Assembly: GCA_035555315.1 (NCBI GenBank)
Contig: DATMGU010000087.1
Location: 1 to 5,472, forward strand
From: DATMGU01 sp035555315
Lineage (GTDB): Bacteria; Pseudomonadota; Alphaproteobacteria; ATCC43930; CGMCC-115725
Direction: 5' to 3'
DNA length: 5,472 nt
Program-made: the position numbers and the translations under genes
In this document: positions 1-4,593 of the stretch, one piece after another
Position numbering within the stretch: the stretch's first letter is position 1
How the letters are laid out: each line of letters opens with the position of its first letter
Notes under the pieces: generated by a model
The model's database searches: none
Told to the model about the DNA's origin: nothing
Seen by the model: only the letters and a program-made list of their open reading frames with translations

Positions 1-908
1 GTTTCGGCGATGAATTCCGGGTCCTTCATGGTCGCCATGAAGGCATCGCGTAGCAGCTTGAGCCGATCCGGCGGCAGATTGGGCGGTGCGACGAACGGAC
101 GCCCGATGCCCTGGCCAACATAGAGAAACTCGATCGCCTGCCTGTCGGCGTCATTGCGCGCGAGGTCGACGACGAACGGCGCGTCTTTCAATTCCGGATT
201 GGGCTTGGTGCCGCCTTGGAACAGGACCGAGACGGTCTTGGTCGCAATCCAGTTCGGCCGGCGCACCTTGACGCTGTCGAGGCTCTCGCAGATGCCCTGC
301 ACCTCACCGCGTTCCATCGCCAGGAACACATCGGCGGATGAGGGATATACGCCGACGATCCTGAACTTCATGCCGAGAATGTCGTTGAGCGCCTTCGGGT
401 AGGAGCGGGTGCCGGTCCCGGGCCCGGTGTCGCCGACCACCAACTGCCTCTCCAGGAGATCGGGTACGGTCTTCACCGGCGCCGTGTTGTAGGCGATGCA
501 TACATTCGTTTCGATGGCCGGGGTTCCGAGCCACGACAATTTGGTTGCATCGAACTGCGCCCCCGGCGCGCCCGTGAGGGGCCCGAGCGGGGTATCGCGG
601 GCGATCAGCGCGAAGGCCGTGCCGTCCTTCGGCGCCACGTTGTAAATGAAGTTGGCGGCGCGGTAGCTGCCCGCACCTTCCATGTTCTGCGGCGTGACGG
701 TCGGGTTGCCCGGCAGGTGCCTGCCGATATGGCGCGCCAAGATGCGGGCCCACAGGTCATACCCGCCACCCGGGCCGAAGCCGATGATCAGGTTCACCGT
801 CTTGCCGGCGAAGACGCCGGTCGGTGTCTGCGCCGCAGCATGTCCGATGGCGATTAGCGCGGCCAACAGCCCGGCCGGCAGTGCGAAGGAAATGGTGTGC
901 TTGCTCAT
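1..908 (-). CDS. TctC/Bug-family periplasmic solute-binding protein, partial (3' end outside window)
   Basis: Extracytoplasmic receptor of the tripartite tricarboxylate transporter (Bug) family, which binds small carboxylates and other solutes in the periplasm. The frame is open for 302 codons from the ATG at 908 to the window edge; family members are usually about 320-330 residues, so only the last few tens of residues are missing. Residues 1-26 form a Sec signal peptide (LPAGLLAALIAIGHAAA, likely cleaved before Q27). The mature part starts with the typical beta strand and ligand loop, NLIIGFGPGGGYDLWAR (39-55), then the NMEGAG (75-80) and ANFIYNVAPKDGT (85-97) segments of the fold, and a second-lobe GDTGPGTGTRSYP stretch (159-171). 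C137 and C207 could form a disulfide. It is the last gene of the minus-strand unit visible here, 49 bases after the cytochrome gene. The membrane subunits TctA and TctB are not in the window, and many Bug proteins are orphans. The ligand cannot be predicted. Family assignment is firm. Confidence 0.93.
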   Translation of the reverse strand, partial: MSKHTISFALPAGLLAALIAIGHAAAQTPTGVFAGKTVNLIIGFGPGGGYDLWARILARHIGRHLPGNPTVTPQNMEGAGSYRAANFIYNVAPKDGTAFALIARDTPLGPLTGAPGAQFDATKLSWLGTPAIETNVCIAYNTAPVKTVPDLLERQLVVGDTGPGTGTRSYPKALNDILGMKFRIVGVYPSSADVFLAMERGEVQGICESLDSVKVRRPNWIATKTVSVLFQGGTKPNPELKDAPFVVDLARNDADRQAIEFLYVGQGIGRPFVAPPNLPPDRLKLLRDAFMATMKDPEFIAE

Positions 909-921
909 GGGGACAATCCCC
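909..921 (-). promoter_or_regulatory. Ribosome binding site of the solute-binding protein gene, inside a small hairpin
   Basis: Read on the minus strand, the 13 bases immediately before the ATG at 908 are GGGGATTGTCCCC, a perfect 5-bp inverted repeat with a 3-base loop. The GGGGAT half is the only Shine-Dalgarno-like sequence at a suitable distance, so the site would be paired when the hairpin forms. This supports the start at 908 but suggests a weak or structure-dependent site. A hairpin this small may be chance in GC-rich DNA. Confidence 0.4.
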
Positions 922-957
922 AGTGACGGTTTGCTGGTGCTAACAGCTCCCCCATAA

Positions 958-1464
958 TCAATCGCCGCTGAAATTTATCGTCAGATAGGATGTGATCGCC
1001 TGCGCCTCGTCCGGCGTCGCCACGGCGCCGCGGCTGACCATGTTGGCCACCAGGGCCGGCCATCCGGTTTTCTGGCGCTTGATCACCGTGACCCGTTCGA
1101 GATCGTGGCAGGCGGTGCAGCGCGCTTCGACCAACTCCTTGCCGGGCCCGCCAGGCAGCGCCACCGGCGTGGCGGATACGGCAGGCGTCGTGGGGCCGAA
1201 ATTGGCGGCGAGATAGGCGATCACCAGATCGGCCTCACGCGCGTTCAATTGCGCGCCGCGCGTCACCATGTTGTAGACATGGCGCTTCCAGCCCTCCGCG
1301 CCTTCGCGCATCGACCTGATCACGTTGAGCGGATGGCATTGCGAGCACGCCGTCGCCATCAGGTCGCGGCCTTCACCGGCGGGGAGCGCGCCCTGGGCGC
1401 GGGCCGGCCCGGTGGTTGCGATTGCAAGTGCTGTGGTGCAGAGCACCTGGACAAGCCGCGCCAT
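958..1464 (-). CDS. Secreted diheme cytochrome c (tandem-duplicated small c-type domains)
   Basis: A 168-residue electron carrier predicted to sit in the periplasm with two covalent hemes. Residues 1-23 are a Sec signal peptide ending ARA, with cleavage before Q24. Two CxxCH heme sites are visible, CSQCH (40-44) and CTACH (116-120). Each is followed 26 residues after its first Cys by a Met in an NMV(T/S)RGA motif (M66, M142), the probable sixth heme ligands. Each half ends in YLxxNF (84-89 and 160-165). The halves align without gaps at an offset of 76 residues, with about 21 of 60 positions identical by eye, so the protein is an internal duplication. The start at 1464 overlaps the stop codon of the TPP gene (TGATG) and has its own AGGAGGG, indicating translational coupling. 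The frame stays open far upstream inside the TPP gene, but that extension is not a plausible start because the signal peptide begins exactly here. Role as electron acceptor or relay for the neighbouring exported enzyme is inference. Confidence 0.93.
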   Translation of the reverse strand: MARLVQVLCTTALAIATTGPARAQGALPAGEGRDLMATACSQCHPLNVIRSMREGAEGWKRHVYNMVTRGAQLNAREADLVIAYLAANFGPTTPAVSATPVALPGGPGKELVEARCTACHDLERVTVIKRQKTGWPALVANMVSRGAVATPDEAQAITSYLTINFSGD

Positions 1465-3347
1465 CACACCCTCCTGGTCCGCAGATCGGCGACCGAATAG
1501 ACCGGATGCCAGGTGCTGGCAGCCCCGATACCGTCGCGCTGGGTGTGGATGTCGAGCAGATAGGGCCGCCCGTCGGCGATGACGCGCTGGGCGCGCAGGA
1601 TCGCCGCCTTGACCTCGCCGGGCGCTGTAACGACCTCGCCCTCCACCCCGAAGGCGCCGGCGGCCTTGACGTAGTCCACGTCCGGGCTGCCGATGTAGCA
1701 GGTCATGTCGCGCCCGGTCTTGAACTGGCGGCCGCCGAAAGCCCAGATGCGGTTGCGCTCGTTGTTGTAGCTTCTGTTGTTGAGCACGATGTTCATCACC
1801 GGCACCCGGTAGCGCGCCTGGCTCCATAAGGGCTGCGGGCCGGAGAAGCAGAAGCTACCGTCGCCGACCACGGAAACCACCGGCTGATCGGGCCGCGCCA
1901 CCTTGACGCCGAAGGCCGCCGCCATGCCCCAGCCGAGAATGTTGGGGCCGGTGGAGAAGTACGTCTTGTCGGCGCCGCCGAACGACATCAGCGGGTCCAT
2001 GGCCTTGCCGGAATCGACATCGCACACATAGCAGGTGTCGGGCGCGAGCGCGCCTTCGAGCTCAAGCCCGATGCGCGAGAGGGTGATCGGCGAGCGGTCG
2101 GCGTTTTCGCGGGCGATCTTCATGCGGAATTCCGCCATCTCACTCGAATAGGCCCGCGTCCTCGCGGTGCGCTCCGCGGCGATCTCCTTGAGCCGCGTCG
2201 GCGTCGCGAAGCTCTTGATCGCCGCGATGAGGTCGGCGGTGGCGAGGCGAATGTCCGCCACCATGGCAAGATCGACCGGCGTCGCGCGCGCAAGGCTGGT
2301 CGGATCGTGGCGGATCGAGATGAGAGTCGTGCCGGGCGCGGCGCGGTCGCCGAAGCGGTTGCCGAGATTGATGAGCACGTCGAGCTTGCCGGGGAAGCGC
2401 ATCTCGCGCAACTGCCCTCCGATGTACAACGGATGCCGGGTCGGGAACGGCTTCGACCAGAAGCCGAGCGCGGATGCGCCCCCTTGGGTGGCGACCGGCA
2501 GGCCGAGCAATTCGGCAAGCTCCACGGCTTCTTTCTCGCCGTGGCACCAGGTGATCTCGTCGCCCACGCTCATCAGCGGATTTTTGGCTTCGATCAGGAG
2601 GCGAGCGGCCTTCTCGACGTCATCCTTGTCGGGGCGAATGCGCATCGGCACGTCGAACTTGGCCTGGTCCCAGATCGCCGCCTTGGCCTCGTCGCGCAGC
2701 GTGTTGTTCGGAAGCGCGAGGAACACCGGGCCGCACGGCGGCGTCGAGGCGAATTTGAAGCCGCGCCGCAAGGTCTCCGGAATGCCGGTGGTGGTCTTCG
2801 CCATCCAGGTCCATTTGGTGATCGGATGGGTCATGGTCTCGTGGAATTCGACTTCCTGAAGCTGATCGCGGCCCATGGTTTCCTGGTCGGCCGAGGCGAC
2901 CGCAACCAGCAGCGGAATCTGGTCCTTCCAGCTGTTGATCATCTGGGTCATGGCGTTGGGCAGACCCACATTGGCGACGATCACCACGCCCGGCTTGCCG
3001 GTGGCGCGCGCATAGCCGTCCGCCATGGCGACCACGGCGCCTTCGTGAATGCCCTTGATGGCCTGGATGCTCGGCTCATCGACCAGCGCGTCGAAAATCG
3101 GATAGTCGCCGGTCGACGGGTTGAAGAATACGTATTTCACGCCCGCGGCTTTGAGCTGCGCCACGAACAGCGCCCCGCCGGTGCCCTGCACGTCCCGCGT
3201 CGCGCCGGGCGGCGCAGCCGATGCGGGGCTGAGCGATTGCGCCATCGCATTGGCCGCGACCGTGCTCATGCCGAGCGCACTCAGCCCGGTCATGAGTTGA
3301 CGGCGCGACATGCCATCGTCGAGGTACTGCCTGATCAGCTCCTTCAT
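1464..3347 (-). CDS. Thiamine-pyrophosphate-dependent enzyme with predicted Tat export signal
   Basis: A 627-residue protein of the TPP-enzyme superfamily that includes acetolactate synthase and benzoylformate decarboxylase; such enzymes cleave or form the bond next to a 2-oxo group. The N-terminal pyrimidine-binding domain (about 52-225) contains HEGAVVAMADGYARATGKPG (101-120), where E102 is the expected catalytic Glu that activates TPP. The central domain spans about 240-380. The C-terminal domain (about 420-605) has the diphosphate/Mg motif GDG (495-497), then 25 residues, then NN (523-524), the canonical spacing. What is odd is the N-terminus: MSRRQLMTGLSALG (13-26) is a twin-arginine motif followed by a weakly hydrophobic stretch ending AMA, with cleavage likely before Q37. 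This implies export of the folded, cofactor-bound enzyme. A 32-codon upstream extension to 3443 is rejected because GGAGGA lies 7 bases before 3347 and the signal starts there. It is first in the unit with the cytochrome and the solute receptor. Substrate and reaction are unknown; 'acetolactate synthase' would be an overcall. Confidence 0.93.
   Translation of the reverse strand: MKELIRQYLDDGMSRRQLMTGLSALGMSTVAANAMAQSLSPASAAPPGATRDVQGTGGALFVAQLKAAGVKYVFFNPSTGDYPIFDALVDEPSIQAIKGIHEGAVVAMADGYARATGKPGVVIVANVGLPNAMTQMINSWKDQIPLLVAVASADQETMGRDQLQEVEFHETMTHPITKWTWMAKTTTGIPETLRRGFKFASTPPCGPVFLALPNNTLRDEAKAAIWDQAKFDVPMRIRPDKDDVEKAARLLIEAKNPLMSVGDEITWCHGEKEAVELAELLGLPVATQGGASALGFWSKPFPTRHPLYIGGQLREMRFPGKLDVLINLGNRFGDRAAPGTTLISIRHDPTSLARATPVDLAMVADIRLATADLIAAIKSFATPTRLKEIAAERTARTRAYSSEMAEFRMKIARENADRSPITLSRIGLELEGALAPDTCYVCDVDSGKAMDPLMSFGGADKTYFSTGPNILGWGMAAAFGVKVARPDQPVVSVVGDGSFCFSGPQPLWSQARYRVPVMNIVLNNRSYNNERNRIWAFGGRQFKTGRDMTCYIGSPDVDYVKAAGAFGVEGEVVTAPGEVKAAILRAQRVIADGRPYLLDIHTQRDGIGAASTWHPVYSVADLRTRRV
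1469..1475 (-). promoter_or_regulatory. Ribosome binding site of the diheme cytochrome gene, within the end of the TPP gene
   Basis: AGGAGGG on the minus strand, 4 bases before the ATG at 1464, lies inside the last codons of the TPP enzyme gene. Together with the one-base stop/start overlap it fixes the cytochrome start and argues for coupled translation of the two products. Confidence 0.75.
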
Positions 3348-3354
3348 GGAAGTC

Positions 3355-3360
3355 TCCTCC
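3355..3360 (-). promoter_or_regulatory. Ribosome binding site of the TPP enzyme gene
   Basis: GGAGGA on the minus strand, 7 bases before the ATG at 3347. It decides between this start and an in-frame ATG at 3443, which would add 32 residues without signal-peptide character ahead of the twin-arginine segment. Confidence 0.8.
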
Positions 3361-3411
3361 CGGTAGGGGCACTTGGCGACCGTCAGCGGCGGCCCCATTT
3401 CGATTTCGAAC

Positions 3412-3440
3412 AGAATAGCACCGCAATCTTGCCGTGCCCA
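3412..3440 (-). promoter_or_regulatory. Candidate sigma70-type promoter for the minus-strand unit
   Basis: Read on the minus strand, TGGGCA (4 of 6 matches to TTGACA) is followed by a 17-base spacer and TATTCT (4 of 6 matches to TATAAT). Transcription would begin near 3405 and leave a leader of roughly 58 bases before the TPP gene. The position and spacing suit the unit, but the hexamers are weak and promoter prediction by eye in GC-rich DNA is unreliable. Confidence 0.22.
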
Positions 3441-3467
3441 CAAGCGGCGTCCTCCAACATTGCCTGC

Positions 3468-3547
3468 TGTAGGGGCGACCCTTGGGGTCGCCCGGTTTGC
3501 ACCCCGCGTCCGCTAGCAACTGGGCGACCACAAGGGTCGCCCCTACA
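3468..3547. repeat. REP-doublet-like nested inverted repeat
   Basis: The outer arms are 26 bases each, 3468-3493 and 3522-3547, complementary with a single mismatch and separated by a 28-base loop. The first 17 bases of the left arm (TGTAGGGGCGACCCTTG) pair perfectly with the end of the right arm. Each arm is itself a hairpin. In the left arm GGGCGACCC (3473-3481) pairs with GGGTCGCCC (3485-3493) around a 3-base loop; the right arm does the same with one mismatch (3522-3542). Two inverted copies of a short palindrome with a GTAG-type tail are the architecture of REP doublets (REPINs). I recognise this GTAGGGGCGACCC palindrome as a common dispersed intergenic sequence in such genomes; that is memory, not a search. 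It could form a cruciform or a strong RNA stem that insulates the two divergent genes. Confidence 0.8.
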
Positions 3548-3706
3548 AGACGCTCCGATCCCTTCTTGGGGGCGGCCGTCACATTGCCGATGCCTCAATT
3601 TCTTAGACCGGTCGCGGAACTTGCAGCCCTCCGTGAGGTCAACAGAGGCAGCGGATGGCGCGACGACCTCGCGAGCACCACCATGTCGGCTGAATAGGAG
3701 AAAGTC

Positions 3707-4387
3707 ATGGCGGCCCGGCACCAGACATCGTTTCTGTTTGACTTGGATGGAACGCTCGTCGACAGCGTCTATCAACACGTACTGGCGTGGCGCGAGGCCC
3801 TCGATCAGGAGGGCATCGAGCTCTCGGTCTGGCGTATTCATCGAAAGATCGGCATGAGCGGCGGTTTGTTCACGAACATGCTGCTGCGCGAAACGGGGCT
3901 TGATATCGAGGAGGCGCGGGTCGAGCGTCTGCGTTGCCTTCACGCCGAAGCCTTTAACGAGCGGTTCCGCCGGGTGCGGCCGCTGCCGGGTGCGCGCGAA
4001 CTCATCAGCTATCTCACGCGAGCTGGGATCCCTTGGGCAATCGCCACCAGCGGCCGTATGGAAACCGCGGGGCGCGTTTTGGAGAGCCTCGAGGTCGATC
4101 TTGCGCGCATCCCGGTTATCACTCGCGATATGGTCAAATACGCCAAACCCGACCCCGATCTTTTTCTCGCTGCAGCCGAGGCGCTGAAAGTGGACATCAA
4201 GACCGCATGTGTGGTCGGCGACAGCATCTGGGACATGCTGGCCGCCCGCCGCGCGGGCGCGCTCGGCGTCGGGCTCCTCTCCGGAGGATACGGCCGTGAC
4301 GAATTGGAGCGCAGCAGCGCTTATCGTGTCTACGAGGATCCGGCGGATTTGCTCCGGCACATCGACGAAGTCGGCGGTCGAGGGTAA
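3707..4387 (+). CDS. HAD-superfamily hydrolase, phosphoglycolate phosphatase/beta-phosphoglucomutase-like
   Basis: A 226-residue cytoplasmic hydrolase of haloacid dehalogenase subfamily IA, a normal length for the group. All four catalytic motifs are present: motif I DLDGTLVDS (12-20) with nucleophile D12 and acid/base D14; motif II ATSG (113-116) with S115; motif III lysine K147 in KPDPD; and motif IV GDSIWD (171-176) with Mg ligands D172 and D176. Between motifs I and II, residues of about 20-90 form the helical C1 cap that determines substrate choice, including HRKIGMSGGLF (45-55). The D-x-D-G-T pattern predicts phosphatase or phosphomutase rather than dehalogenase activity. The start has AGGAG at 3696-3700, 6 bases upstream. 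It is read divergently from the TPP unit and flanked on both sides by intergenic palindromes, so it looks monocistronic. The substrate is not predictable; a housekeeping sugar-phosphate or phosphoglycolate phosphatase is likely. Confidence 0.93.
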   Translation: MAARHQTSFLFDLDGTLVDSVYQHVLAWREALDQEGIELSVWRIHRKIGMSGGLFTNMLLRETGLDIEEARVERLRCLHAEAFNERFRRVRPLPGARELISYLTRAGIPWAIATSGRMETAGRVLESLEVDLARIPVITRDMVKYAKPDPDLFLAAAEALKVDIKTACVVGDSIWDMLAARRAGALGVGLLSGGYGRDELERSSAYRVYEDPADLLRHIDEVGGRG

Positions 4388-4399
4388 CAGTTCGCCCGT

Positions 4400-4425
4400 C
4401 CCTCTCCCCGCTTGCGGGGAGAGGG
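4400..4425. repeat. Perfect hairpin repeat downstream of the HAD hydrolase
   Basis: CCCTCTCCCCGC (4400-4411) and GCGGGGAGAGGG (4414-4425) are perfectly complementary; in practice this is an 11-bp stem with a CTTG loop. It begins 12 bases after the hydrolase stop codon. There is no T-run after either arm, so it is not a canonical intrinsic terminator, although a stem this strong could stabilise the 3' end or attenuate readthrough. The sequence resembles a widely dispersed intergenic palindrome of proteobacteria, recognised from memory. Confidence 0.75.
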
Positions 4426-4460
4426 AGCAGAAAGGCCCGCACACGCCCTTAACCTAGCGC

Positions 4461-4485
4461 CTATGGGGACAAGCCCGGCCACGAC
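4461..4485. repeat. Possible relic of a dispersed Bradyrhizobium-type repeat
   Basis: On the minus strand this reads GTCGTGGCCGGGCTTGTCCC, continuing to CATAG, which looks like one half of the GCCGGGCTTGTCCC palindrome scattered through Bradyrhizobium-like genomes. The partner half is absent, so it would be a decayed or solo copy. The remainder of the 206-base gap (4388-4593) shows no gene I can support. Confidence 0.35.
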
Positions 4486-4593
4486 CAAGGAGGAACTCCG
4501 ATACGGGAACTGAAAGTGTCGCATGGCTGTTGTTCGTGCGCCGAGGCCCGTCGATATTCATCCAGTTTCCGCCGGTCTCGGCCGGAGAGACGA

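Larger units (their letters stand above)
3348..3706. other. Divergent intergenic region between the TPP enzyme and HAD hydrolase genes
   Basis: This 359-base stretch separates two genes that are read away from each other. It holds the leader and candidate promoter of the minus-strand unit (3348-3440), the nested inverted repeat at 3468-3547, and about 160 bases before the hydrolase (3548-3706). In that last part I see only the hydrolase's AGGAG (3696-3700) and no convincing promoter hexamers or small gene. Frames open through this gap on either strand are continuations of shadow frames and have no codon or start-site support. Confidence 0.7.

Noticed and set aside
304..753. Minus-strand frame of 149 codons inside the solute-binding protein region
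   Set aside because: It is out of frame with the TctC-like product, which spans the same bases with recognisable family motifs.
3363..3379. GTAGGGGC followed by GGCGAC, resembling one end of the 3468-3547 palindrome
   Set aside because: Only the first eight bases match well, no pairing partner is present, and it lies in the leader of the TPP gene; chance similarity is likely.
3348..3443. Upstream extension of the TPP enzyme to an ATG at 3443
   Set aside because: The extra 32 residues do not look like a signal or domain, while the start at 3347 has GGAGGA at good spacing and puts the twin-arginine motif near the N-terminus.
2307..3857. Open plus-strand frame of 516 codons antisense to the TPP enzyme gene and running into the hydrolase gene
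   Set aside because: It lies opposite a gene with clear catalytic motifs, is rich in Arg, Ala, Gly and His as expected of a GC-rich shadow frame, has no recognisable domain, and crosses the intergenic repeat.
4400..4425. Intrinsic terminator for the hydrolase gene
   Set aside because: The stem is strong but is not followed by a run of T on either strand, so it is listed as a repeat.
3383..4444. Open minus-strand frame of 353 codons covering the hydrolase gene
   Set aside because: It is antisense to a complete HAD hydrolase with all four motifs and includes translated intergenic palindromes, which marks it as a shadow.
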